Shown piece by piece: positions 51,945-59,713 of a stretch of 64,000 nucleotides of DNA (positions within the stretch are counted from its first letter, which is position 1; the number at the start of each line of letters is the position of its first letter). The notes below the pieces were generated by a model. That model was not told the DNA's origin and ran no database searches. It was given only the letters and a program-made list of their open reading frames with translations. The stretch comes from an uncultured Bacteroidales bacterium (lineage in GTDB: Bacteria > Bacteroidota > Bacteroidia > Bacteroidales > Bacteroidaceae): the NCBI GenBank assembly GCA_902798615.1, contig CADBXL010000011.1, positions 82,777 to 146,776 of the forward strand, read 5' to 3'. Made by a program: the position numbers and the translations under genes.

Positions 51945-52835
51945 TTATTTCTTTTCCAAAGAGTCCTGGGCTGCACGAAGAATGTCAATTCTCTCCTTCA
52001 TCTGCGCGTTGTCAATCACGCTGACATCACGAAGCTTGGAGAAGTTAGTAGATAACTCCACCATACATCTGTATGACAATCCGTCGGAAGAATTATATAC
52101 GTGGATAATCTTGCCAATCTCTATTCCTGGAGGGAATACAGAAGAATAGCCGCTTGTAACAACCTTGTCGTAAAGCTTGAAATGAGCGTGACGAGGCACC
52201 TCATCCATAAAGGCTATACGACTGTTACCACCTGTCCAATGGAGATAGCCGAAATATCCACGGTTGTTGATTGTACAGCTGATACTTGAGTTGGAGTTAA
52301 GGATAGGCATTACTACAGAGTAATGGCGACCTGTCATAAATACTATACCTACTACTCCATATCCGCATGCTACTCCCATATCCTTGCGCACACCATCTGT
52401 CTCACCCTTGTCTATGGTAATGAGATTGTCGCGCTTGTCAATAGAATTTGATACAACCTTTGCTGAGATGAAACTGTATTTCTTCATCAGTTCATAGCTC
52501 TCAAGCTTCATAAGTGCTGAGTCTCCGGTCTTTTCTGCTATCTGTGAGGATAAATCCTGCACCCTCTGTTCAAGGTACAGGTTGCGCTTGGTCAGTTGCT
52601 CATTGATATCAGTAAGAGAGAAATATTGATCTACTCCGGCATTAACCTCATACACCTTGCCTGAAACCGCATTTGCAGACGACATCCAGATGCTACCCTG
52701 ATAGTTGTTGTAGGTGAAGAGTAGCACCAGGCTGATTATCTCGCAAATAATGAATACAAACCAACTGATGTATCGAAGAATGAAGTCAAATAGGTTGTTC
52801 AAAGCCTTGTAGTTTTTGTTAGAAAGTATAATCAA
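51945..52835 (-). CDS. mreC: Rod shape-determining protein MreC
   Basis: 296 residues: cytoplasmic tip, one membrane helix (about 19-40), a coiled coil (about 72-115) and a beta-rich periplasmic domain (SNSIDKRDNLITIDKGETDG, GVACGYGVVGIVFMTG, VTSGYSSVFPPGIEIGKI). Scaffold that activates PBP2-RodA. A repeat element separates it from mreB. Confidence 0.93.
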   Translation of the reverse strand: MIILSNKNYKALNNLFDFILRYISWFVFIICEIISLVLLFTYNNYQGSIWMSSANAVSGKVYEVNAGVDQYFSLTDINEQLTKRNLYLEQRVQDLSSQIAEKTGDSALMKLESYELMKKYSFISAKVVSNSIDKRDNLITIDKGETDGVRKDMGVACGYGVVGIVFMTGRHYSVVMPILNSNSSISCTINNRGYFGYLHWTGGNSRIAFMDEVPRHAHFKLYDKVVTSGYSSVFPPGIEIGKIIHVYNSSDGLSYRCMVELSTNFSKLRDVSVIDNAQMKERIDILRAAQDSLEKK

Positions 52836-52918
52836 AACGCAAAGACACAGAGACGCAAAGTCAATCAGTATCTCTAATGGTAAGATTTATTCTTTGCGGC
52901 TTTGCGTCTTTGCGTTTG
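52832..52918. repeat. Inverted repeat of the GCAAAGACACAGAGACGCAAAG family
   Basis: AAAACGCAAAGACACAGAGACGCAAAG (split by its own spacer) is inverted against CTTTGCGGCTTTGCGTCTTTGCGTTT. Lies between mreB and mreC; same family as 42470-42560. Confidence 0.85.
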
Positions 52919-52936
52919 TATGTGTCGGCATCAACC

Positions 52937-53959
52937 TTATCTCATAAGGAATGAGAAGCGGTCAATGTTCTTGAGGGCAATACCTGCACCCTTTGCCACG
53001 CTGTGCAATGGATCCTCTGCAATATGGAAAGGAATACCGATCTTATTGTGGAGACGTGTATCCAAACCGCGGAGAAGAGCACCACCACCACTAAGGTAGA
53101 TACCGTTCTTCACGATATCTGCATAAAGCTCAGGTGGGGTATTCTCAAGAGCAGAGAGAACGGCGTTCTCGATCTTTGCCACAGTCTTGTCGATACAATG
53201 AGCTATCTCCTGATAGCATACTGGTACCTCCATAGGCAAAGCTGTGATACGGTTAGGACCATGCACGATGTAATCCTCTGGAGCCTCGTCGCCAAGGTCG
53301 GTAAGGGCAGAGCCTACATGAATCTTGATACGCTCAGCCATACGCTCAGAAACCTTCACGTTGTGCTGACGTGCCATATACTCCTGAATGTCGGAGGTAA
53401 GCTCATCACCTGCTACACGGATAGAGTTGTTACTTACGATACCGCCGAGGGAGATGACAGCAATCTCGGTAGAACCACCACCGATATCCACAATCATGTT
53501 ACCCTCTGGAGCTTCTACGTCCACACCAATACCGATAGCAGCAGCCATAGGCTCGAAAATCAGATATACATCACGACCGTTGGCGTGCTCTGCAGAGTCG
53601 CGGACAGCACGAAGCTCAACCTCGGTAGAGCCTGAAGGAACGCCGATGACCATGCGCAAAGAAGGAGAGAAGAGATGGCGGCCAGAATGTACCATGCGGA
53701 TCAGTCCACGCATCATCTGCTCACAAGCTGTGAAGTCAGCGATCACACCATCCTTCAACGGACGGATTGTGCGTATATTGTCGTGTGTCTTCTCGTACAT
53801 GCTCTTGGCACGGTCGCCCACGGCAATCATCTCGTTGGTACGACGGTCAAGTGCAACTACGGACGGCTCGTCAACCACAATCTTATCATTGCTGATGATG
53901 ATGGTGTTGGCGGTGCCAAGGTCCATAGCAATTTCCTGTACAAAAGAGAAAAATCCCAT
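52937..53959 (-). CDS. mreB: Rod shape-determining protein MreB
   Basis: 340 residues, bacterial actin. Phosphate-1 MDLGTANTIIISNDKIVV near residue 12, phosphate-2 VDIGGGSTEIAVISLGG near 160, and C-terminal GIYLSGGGALLRGLD near 288. Polymerises under the membrane and directs lateral wall synthesis. Second gene of the minus-strand operon, 34 bases after purH. Confidence 0.96.
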   Translation of the reverse strand: MGFFSFVQEIAMDLGTANTIIISNDKIVVDEPSVVALDRRTNEMIAVGDRAKSMYEKTHDNIRTIRPLKDGVIADFTACEQMMRGLIRMVHSGRHLFSPSLRMVIGVPSGSTEVELRAVRDSAEHANGRDVYLIFEPMAAAIGIGVDVEAPEGNMIVDIGGGSTEIAVISLGGIVSNNSIRVAGDELTSDIQEYMARQHNVKVSERMAERIKIHVGSALTDLGDEAPEDYIVHGPNRITALPMEVPVCYQEIAHCIDKTVAKIENAVLSALENTPPELYADIVKNGIYLSGGGALLRGLDTRLHNKIGIPFHIAEDPLHSVAKGAGIALKNIDRFSFLMR

Positions 53960-53993
53960 TTTAAATTATTTTCAGATAGTAAATTTACTTTTT

Positions 53994-54593
53994 TTACTTT
54001 GTGCTCTCAAACCAAGCGTTGATAGCAGTATCATAGTGGCTTGAAACACCGAATGCACGTGTAGCGAAGTCACGACGCTGGTCAAGTGTAGTAGCTGCTC
54101 CCTGCTTCTTCACGATGTCGAGAAGGATTGGGTATTCTGCCTTTGAAGGAATGATAACCACGTCGTTGAAGTTCTTTGCTCCTGCACGGATGAGAGAGAT
54201 ACCGCCTATGTCAATCTTCTCGATGATATCTGCCTGAGAAGCACCGCTTGCTACAGTCTGCTCGAATGGATAGAGGTCAACGATTACGAGGTCAATCTCT
54301 GGAATCTCGTACTTTGCCATCTGCTCCTTGTCACCCTCGTTCTCGCGACGGCCGAGGATACCACCGAATACCTTTGGATGAAGAGTCTTTACACGACCGC
54401 CAAGAATGCTTGGATAGGTTGTGAGATCCTCAACAGCTTGACACTCATAACCGAGTGACTCGATAAAACTCTGTGTACCACCAGTAGAGAGGAACTTTAC
54501 GCCCTGATTGTTCAATTCCTTGAGGAGTTCATCAAGACCATCCTTGTGAAAGACTGACACAAGTGCAGTCTTAATCTTTTTTGTTTCTGCCAT
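53994..54593 (-). CDS. purH: Stand-alone IMP cyclohydrolase (N-terminal domain of PurH)
   Basis: 199 residues, covering only the MGS-like IMP cyclohydrolase domain of the ~510-residue bifunctional PurH (ALVSVFHKDGLDELLKELNN, STGGTQSFIESLG, GGRVKTLHPKVFGGILGRR, VIVDLYPFEQTV, GAKNFNDVVII). The AICAR formyltransferase half is missing and the reading frame ends cleanly (AINAWFESTK), so a separate transformylase gene elsewhere is expected. Converts FAICAR to IMP, the last purine step. First gene of the mre operon. Confidence 0.88.
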   Translation of the reverse strand: MAETKKIKTALVSVFHKDGLDELLKELNNQGVKFLSTGGTQSFIESLGYECQAVEDLTTYPSILGGRVKTLHPKVFGGILGRRENEGDKEQMAKYEIPEIDLVIVDLYPFEQTVASGASQADIIEKIDIGGISLIRAGAKNFNDVVIIPSKAEYPILLDIVKKQGAATTLDQRRDFATRAFGVSSHYDTAINAWFESTK

Positions 54594-54634
54594 AAAAATA
54601 TGTTATCTTAAATATTTAAGTATCTTTTAGGTTG

Positions 54635-54642
54635 CAAAGTTA
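54635..54642 (-). promoter_or_regulatory. -7 box of the purH-mreBCD-mrdA-rodA operon
   Basis: CAAAGTTA on the plus strand is TAACTTTG on the minus strand, about 42 bases upstream of the purH ATG at 54593. Confidence 0.65.
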
Positions 54643-54737
54643 CTCATTTTTCCTTGAAAATGAACAGAAATAGGACCTTTTTTTCTTTTTTAATAATATT
54701 TAATTGACTATACTCATATTTTCTAATAGAATATTAG

Positions 54738-54745
54738 TACTTTTG
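54738..54745 (+). promoter_or_regulatory. -7 box of the poly-His membrane protein gene
   Basis: TACTTTTG, a TAnnTTTG match, 30 bases before the ATG at 54776. Confidence 0.6.
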
Positions 54746-54775
54746 CCTTCGTGAAACTATTTTTATTATACTACG

Positions 54776-54997
54776 ATGACCGAATCTAAAGATTTAAATA
54801 TTGTTCAGCAGGAGATTTCTTCTGAGCATCGCCACCACCATCATCACCATCATCATCACCACGATGATGAGGAGGAAACCTATGTTCCTCACCTTGAACG
54901 GCCAAGGCGTGTGAAACGTGTCCGTTGGATGATCTGGGTGCTGATTATCGTCGTGATAATCCTAATGGTTGATTTGTATATCTATTTCCTGAAATAA
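54776..54997 (+). CDS. Small single-pass membrane protein with a ten-histidine run
   Basis: 73 residues. Cytoplasm-side N-terminus containing ten consecutive His (residues 20-29) directly followed by DDEEE, a basic stretch (ERPRRVKRVRW) and one membrane helix (about 51-70, WMIWVLIIVVIILMVDLYIY). The His and acidic tracts could bind divalent metals such as Zn2+ or Ni2+. His codons are mixed CAC/CAT, so it is not a simple microsatellite. No named family recognised. Own promoter; a G/C hairpin with T-run follows at about 55005-55043. Confidence 0.75.
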   Translation: MTESKDLNIVQQEISSEHRHHHHHHHHHHDDEEETYVPHLERPRRVKRVRWMIWVLIIVVIILMVDLYIYFLK

Positions 54998-55162
54998 TCA
55001 TGAAAGATGGGAGTTTGTCCAGTTGACGGCAAGCTCCTATTTTTCTGTTCTTGCCTGTTGTTTTTTCATGTCTATGAATAGTTTTCTTCTTCATATTTAT
55101 GCTAAATGCGCTTGCTTTATAAAAAAAACGCGGAAAAATTTGCAGAATTCAAAAATAATGCT

Positions 55163-55170
55163 TACCTTTG
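55163..55170 (+). promoter_or_regulatory. tRNA promoter
   Basis: TTTG at 55139-55142, 20-base spacer, TACCTTTG at 55163-55170; 49 bases before the tRNA. Confidence 0.75.
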
Positions 55171-55219
55171 CACCCGCAATTCAGTTAGAGCAGTAATGTG
55201 ATAACCGAAATTGAGTGTT

Positions 55220-55293
55220 GGCGGGATAGCTCAGTTGGTTAGAGCGTCGGATTCATAATCCGGAGGTCCCGGGATCGTGGCCCGGTCCCGCTA
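55220..55293 (+). tRNA. tRNA-Met (anticodon CAT)
   Basis: Cloverleaf of 74 bases: acceptor GGCGGGA/TCCCGCT (first pair G-U), D-stem GCTC/GAGC, anticodon loop TTCATAA on a CGGAT/ATCCG stem, variable AGGTC, T-stem CCGGG/CCCGG. The T-loop reads ATCGTGG instead of TTCRANN. CCA is not encoded. Could be elongator Met or, if the C34 is lysidine-modified, Ile; overall form favours Met. Flanked by its own promoter and terminator. Confidence 0.9.
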
Positions 55294-55305
55294 CATTAAG
55301 AATCA

Positions 55306-55336
55306 AGCAGTTACGATTTTCGTAACTGCTTTTTTT
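55306..55336 (+). terminator. tRNA terminator
   Basis: AGCAGTTACGA (55306-55316), TTT loop, TCGTAACTGCT (55320-55330), then a seven-base T run. Confidence 0.9.
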
Positions 55337-55439
55337 ATTGCCTTTACGAAAACAACATGGAAACGCATTATCATTACAACTTTCGCAAGCGAACTATAAA
55401 CCATGTTTCTTCGCCTTTCTTCCGTCGTAGCTCCTATGT

Positions 55440-55533
55440 AAATACCATTAAAATACCATTAAGATACAATTAAAATACCATAGTTAATGGTATTATTATG
55501 GTATTATTATGGTAATATAATGGTATTATCATC
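55440..55533. repeat. Cluster of iterated ATACCATTA/TAATGGTAT words
   Basis: Four ATACCATTA-like words in one orientation (55442-55484) are followed by four to five ATGGTATTA words in the other (55488-55530). The interval 55337-55797 has no ORF; apart from this cluster and a likely promoter region near the next gene I see nothing in it. Confidence 0.8.
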
Positions 55534-55797
55534 GAGTTTGGTAGGGAGGAGGAAGGGAGGATCATAGGCTTTATAGCGACTGAACGCTATACCTTGATAC
55601 GAGTACGTCGGTTTGCTGAATGTTCCTTGTGTTTGTCTGTTTTCTGTTAACTGATGTTAAAATCGGGGACGGTGATTATCAAAATGTTGAATAGATTTGC
55701 TGAGTATGTAATTTTATTGCTATATTTGCACAAAATTCAAAAGGAATCATTATTCTAACCAAGATTAGTCATATAAACCTAAATTTATTATAAACTA

Positions 55798-56918
55798 ATG
55801 AGATCTATTATATTCCTTATATGCTTTGTGTCTGCCTCTATTGGTGGATGGGCACAGGAGTCTAAACCTTCTGAAGAAAAATCTCTCGCCCCAATAGTCA
55901 TAGAGGGTAATGTAGAAGTAGTGTGGCAAAAGACACTATTGAGGGTGGCAAATTCCGATTTGAGTATGTTCCGAAAAAAGCAGAAGACGAATATTATTTA
56001 AATACCATAGGAATGAGACGTGGTATTCGTCTATATGCGACTTCTGGTACAACGACTACCGTTTCCGGTGTAGGGGTGGATTATGAAAACTGGTATATAA
56101 AGAATGACAATCCTTTGCAGAAGGAGGCTAATGAATATCGTGCCTATCTTGACGAAAAGATTCCCGGATATTATGATCTTAGAAGGAGATACGAATGGAT
56201 TAATAATGATGATGACGAGTATTACTCAGTAAAGAGGAAGTGGAAAAAAGCAGATTCTCTATATGTGGAGCGTATGACGGAATATATGCAAGACAAAAAG
56301 TTCAGTCCTGTTTTTTCATATTATCTCTGGAGTGTTTCAGTAAGAATATTAATTAGTCGGAACAAGGGACAAAGGGCAAAAGCTGCAAAACTGCTGGCTA
56401 TAGCTCCAAAGGTTGAGAAACGAGAAGAAGAAGAATATGTATATATTGCAAGACAGCAGTTACAGCCCAAATATGAGCCTCTAAAGATTGGAGAAAAACT
56501 CCATGACTTCGTATTGTATGATCATGACGGCAAAGAGCATCATCTAACAGAGTTTAACGGAAATGATAAGTACCTATTGCTTGAATTCAACTCAAGAACT
56601 TGTGTGCCATGTGTGGAACATCGTCCAATTGAAGTGCTCAATAATCTCTACAAAAACCATTCTGACAAAGTGGATATGCTTATGGTGAATTGCGATGATC
56701 CGTATTTCTGGAATATAGAATGTAAAGACCCGAATAAATACGGTAGAGACCCTTGGCATGAATGGAATGACAAGAAAGGTGCTGAGGATATCATGCAGAG
56801 ATACGGAACAGAAACAGGTCCGAGCTATTTCTTCGTTTCTCCAGATGGCACTATCCTTGGAAAAATAACCGATGAGAGAAAACTTGAAGAGTCTATAAAG
56901 AAATATTTTGGGGTTTAG
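55798..56918 (+). pseudogene. Exported thioredoxin-fold (TlpA-like) protein, frameshifted
   Basis: The first frame (55798-56001) gives a signal peptide (MRSIIFLICFVSASIGGWAQ) and the start of a DUF4369-like domain (APIVIEGNVE). The second frame from 55923 continues with DTIEGGKFRFEYVPK to the end at 56918. DUF4369 proteins normally have ~20 more residues between these parts, so a small out-of-frame deletion near 55910-55930 is likely. The C-terminal thioredoxin domain is intact, with a CVPC active site (SRTCVPCVEHRP). If real in the chromosome, the exported protein is lost or only an unexported form is made. Confidence 0.65.
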
Positions 56919-56941
56919 AACCTTGTCTTAGAGCGTTATAA

Positions 56942-57290
56942 TAACGTGAGTTCGACGAATTCAAGACTGCGAGGGCTGAAAGCCCGACACCTAATAGGGC
57001 AGTCCGATAGGGCTGTTATTCGGTAGATGCGTGATTAAAGGAGCGCTGTAAGTGCGACACCTAAAAACATAGATAAATACAGAAGGTGTCGGTCCTACAG
57101 ACCTCATCCTCCTATATCGACAAATATAACAGCCCTAACGGACTGCCCTTTTAGGTATCGCTCCTTCAGAGCTCTTTCAACTACATGATATTCAACAATA
57201 TACAAGTAGACAAATTCATCGAATCCACGTTAAAATAACGTAAGTTCGACATTATGAGCTAATGTGTGTTGGACTCACGTTAATTTGTTG
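56942..57290. repeat. TIR element, copy related to 13399-13650
   Basis: TAACGTGAGTTCGACGAATTC at 56942 is inverted near GAATTC/CATCGAATCCACGTTA ending 57232. Interior GAGGGCTGAAAGCCC and GGGCAGTCCGATAGGGCTGTTAT pair with AACAGCCCTAACGGACTGCCC. Two extra partial ends follow (AACGTAAGTTCGAC at 57238; GACTCACGTTA near 57272). Interval 56919-57379 is otherwise empty. Confidence 0.8.
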
Positions 57291-57317
57291 CAGTTTATGT
57301 TGCCATAAGGAAATGAA

Positions 57318-57354
57318 AAAAAGGCACTTACAAATATTTGTAAGCACCTTTTTG
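57318..57354. terminator. Hairpin terminator upstream of the BspA stop codon
   Basis: AAAAAGGCACTTACAAA and TTTGTAAGCACCTTTTT form a hairpin with two mismatched positions, T-rich on both strands, 26 bases beyond the minus-strand stop at 57380. Confidence 0.7.
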
Positions 57355-57379
57355 CTATCATAAACGAAACAAAACGAAA

Positions 57380-58351
57380 TCACATTACATCCTCAATAAT
57401 CATGAAGTCTCTCCAGTATTCTGCATTCTCGTAGGCTGACTTACAGCCTTTCGCTACATGAAGAGTACCATATTTTGCAAATGTATTGACATGTATCTTT
57501 TGAGGAATCTTTGAAAGATTAGTCACGGTTTTGAGGTTTCTGCAATCAGTAAAGACCTTATTACCGATACTTGTTACTGACCTTGGGATTGTCACAGAGT
57601 CAAAACCGAAACAATGAGCAAAAGCTCTTTCACCAATACTCTTTACAGAGTTTGGGATGATAATGGAGGTAAGTCCTGAGCACTTGGCAAAAGCTCCCTC
57701 TCCAATATGCTTGAGTGAGTTAGGAAACTTTATGGTAGTCAGGCTTGTACAACTGCGGAATGCACCACGACCGATAGAGGTTACGGAATGTGGCATCTTG
57801 ATAGATGCAAGTTTTGAGCAATATGAGAAAGTACTATCCCCAATACATGTAACGGAATATGGAATAGTAATAGATGTGAGGCTTGAGCATCCGAAGAATG
57901 CGTGACTGCCAATGCTCTGTACAGAGTTAGGGATGTTAATAGAGTTGATGTCTGTGCAAAGATAGAAAGCCTTCTTGCCAATGCTTGTAACAGATTCAGG
58001 AATGGTGAAAGAAGTAAGCCCATTGCACTTCGCGAACGCTTTATCGCCTATTGATTTTACAGAGTTTGGGATAGCTACAGCCCTTAGTCTGAGGCAATTG
58101 TTGAAGGCGCAAGCTCCAATACCAGTAACGCTATACTTAGTGCCGTTGTGGGTGATAGTAGAAGGAATCACAACGAATCTGGTGTAATCCTCATTGTCTG
58201 GATTACTTCCCTTGTACGTAACCGTAGCTTCTTTGCTGTTATTGTCGAGATTGTAGAAGATCTCCCCAATCTCAACATCATGCGCATAACTCATTATTGG
58301 CATGAAAACTGCCAATATGGACATAAGGATTTTGTTATAACTTTTTTTCAT
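57380..58351 (-). CDS. BspA-type leucine-rich-repeat surface protein
   Basis: 323 residues. Signal peptide (MKKSYNKILMSILAVFMPIMSYA), a short beta-rich start, then about eight 23-residue LRR_5 units (IPNSVKSIGDKAFAKCNGLTS type) from about residue 75 to 280. It ends with AYENAEYWRDFMIIED, the usual closing segment of Bacteroidetes BspA proteins. Exported; such proteins bind host or partner surfaces. Minus-strand promoter box TAACTTTG at 58394-58401. Confidence 0.88.
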   Translation of the reverse strand: MKKSYNKILMSILAVFMPIMSYAHDVEIGEIFYNLDNNSKEATVTYKGSNPDNEDYTRFVVIPSTITHNGTKYSVTGIGACAFNNCLRLRAVAIPNSVKSIGDKAFAKCNGLTSFTIPESVTSIGKKAFYLCTDINSINIPNSVQSIGSHAFFGCSSLTSITIPYSVTCIGDSTFSYCSKLASIKMPHSVTSIGRGAFRSCTSLTTIKFPNSLKHIGEGAFAKCSGLTSIIIPNSVKSIGERAFAHCFGFDSVTIPRSVTSIGNKVFTDCRNLKTVTNLSKIPQKIHVNTFAKYGTLHVAKGCKSAYENAEYWRDFMIIEDVM

Positions 58352-58535
58352 AGCCCACGTGTTTTATTGTTTAGGAGAGATAAATTAATGTTACAAAGTT
58401 ACAGCTTTTTTGTGACAAATCCAAATGTTTTCAGAATTTTTAATAATATACCTCTATAGGCTTTGGCCTATTTGGAAAAAAGAGATTATCCTGTGGAAAT
58501 TTTTGCTAATATTTGCTTGCAATGGACTTCTTTTC

Positions 58536-59177
58536 CTATTTCCTTTTCTTGCCTTTTATCGCTTTTTCTATTCCTTCAATAAGTCTGGCTATTGCTTTCT
58601 GCAAGTCTGTGTATTGTTTCATTTCCTTTTCAATTATTTTCTCTTTTGTAACATTAGCATAGCGTTTTAGCTCTTTCAAGGCTTTTGTTTCATCACTCGT
58701 CAGGTTTTTCTTGGATGAAAGTTCCTTGTATCTGTCGAACTGCTTTATCTCTTCATTTGCGTTGTACTGACGAGTCTTATATATCTTATTAGGTAGAGTA
58801 AGGTAATTGCAAGTTGAAGTTAACGTCTTCCTGTTTATTTCTTTCAGTTTTACCTCAAACTTGTCATCACGACATTCCACACATATATTGGCTACAAGAT
58901 AGTGGGTCTTTGTTTCTGACTTGTCGTATTCTATCTCTGGTCTGAATTCCACTTGGAATGCCTGTGGATAATCTACAATAATTGTATTTTTGAAATCAGG
59001 GATATATTCCTCAAGCCATTTCCTAACTCTTGAATATTTCTCGTTTGCAGGTGTATTGTTTGTTGCAACGTATTGGTAGTTGTTGCTTGTTTTTATGTCA
59101 ATGTTTTCATAGGCTACCTGTCCGTAAACCGTAGTCCAGAATACAAGAAACATAATTGTAGTTAATAGCGTCTTCAT
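58536..59177 (-). CDS. Exported DUF4468-like protein
   Basis: 213 residues, signal peptide MKTLLTTIMFLVFWTTVYGQ. The region about 45-125 (RVRKWLEEYIPDFKNTIIVD, then QVEFRPEIEYD and HYLVANICVECRDDKFEVKL) fits the DUF4468 TBP-like pattern. The C-terminal part is Lys/Glu-rich and probably helical (KEKIIEKEMKQYTDLQKAIA). Function unknown. Minus-strand box TATTTTTG at 59237-59244. Confidence 0.65.
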   Translation of the reverse strand: MKTLLTTIMFLVFWTTVYGQVAYENIDIKTSNNYQYVATNNTPANEKYSRVRKWLEEYIPDFKNTIIVDYPQAFQVEFRPEIEYDKSETKTHYLVANICVECRDDKFEVKLKEINRKTLTSTCNYLTLPNKIYKTRQYNANEEIKQFDRYKELSSKKNLTSDETKALKELKRYANVTKEKIIEKEMKQYTDLQKAIARLIEGIEKAIKGKKRK

Positions 59178-59506
59178 AATGAGATGTTGTTTTGGTAGTA
59201 AAGAGATTTTCTTTCTTGTTTAGATAATAGCTTCTGCAAAAATACTTATTTATCTTGAAATACACAAATTTTCTCATACTTTTTTATTTTTTCTTTTTTT
59301 GTAATCCTAATGTGGGGAAAAATGAATTTGATCATGAAAAACCCCTATTTTAATATTGTGTACGGGCACATTTTGCAAATATGCAACATAAAATGCACTA
59401 TATAGCAATATAATTCTGCATTATTGCACAATTGTAAAAAGTATTGCATGGTATAAATCACAAACTTTATGAAACATAAAATCTTGCACAAAAGGAAAAA
59501 ACTTCA

Positions 59507-59514
59507 TACCTTTG
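59507..59514 (+). promoter_or_regulatory. Promoter of a small transcript
   Basis: TTG at 59484-59486, 20-base spacer, TACCTTTG at 59507-59514. With the terminator at 59638-59677 it defines a ~155-base transcript. Confidence 0.65.
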
Positions 59515-59538
59515 CACTCGGAAATAAGTGTAATAATT

Positions 59539-59601
59539 ATGTTAAAGGGGATAAAACTATTTTATTTGATTAAGGGGAAAGATGACGAGGTATTAAGCTA
59601 A
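59539..59601 (+). CDS. Candidate 20-residue peptide
   Basis: ATG 59539 to TAA 59601 encodes MLKGIKLFYLIKGKDDEVLS. It sits 25 bases after a good promoter and 37 before a strong terminator, so the whole transcript appears to exist for this peptide or as an RNA. The amphipathic N-terminus and acidic tail are consistent with a small membrane-associated or regulatory peptide. No homology can be claimed. Confidence 0.45.
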   Translation: MLKGIKLFYLIKGKDDEVLS

Positions 59602-59637
59602 GGTAAGTTATAGATTGTATTAATTTCAGGTAACAAG

Positions 59638-59677
59638 AAAAGGTCGAGATCCAGTATTTTACTGGTCTTGACCTTTT
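59638..59677. terminator. Terminator of the small transcript, shared with hemG
   Basis: AAAGGTC-GAGATCCAGTA and ACTGG-TCTTGACCTTT arms with a TTTT loop and a TTTTTCTT tail on the plus strand; A-rich upstream gives a T-run on the minus strand too, so probably bidirectional. Confidence 0.8.
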
Positions 59678-59713
59678 TCTTATTTGTATCTTTATTGTAG
59701 AAACTGCTTATTG

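Noticed and set aside
53003-54044. Plus-strand frames of ~210 residues opposite mreB
   Set aside because: Antisense to mreB, with no recognisable protein features.
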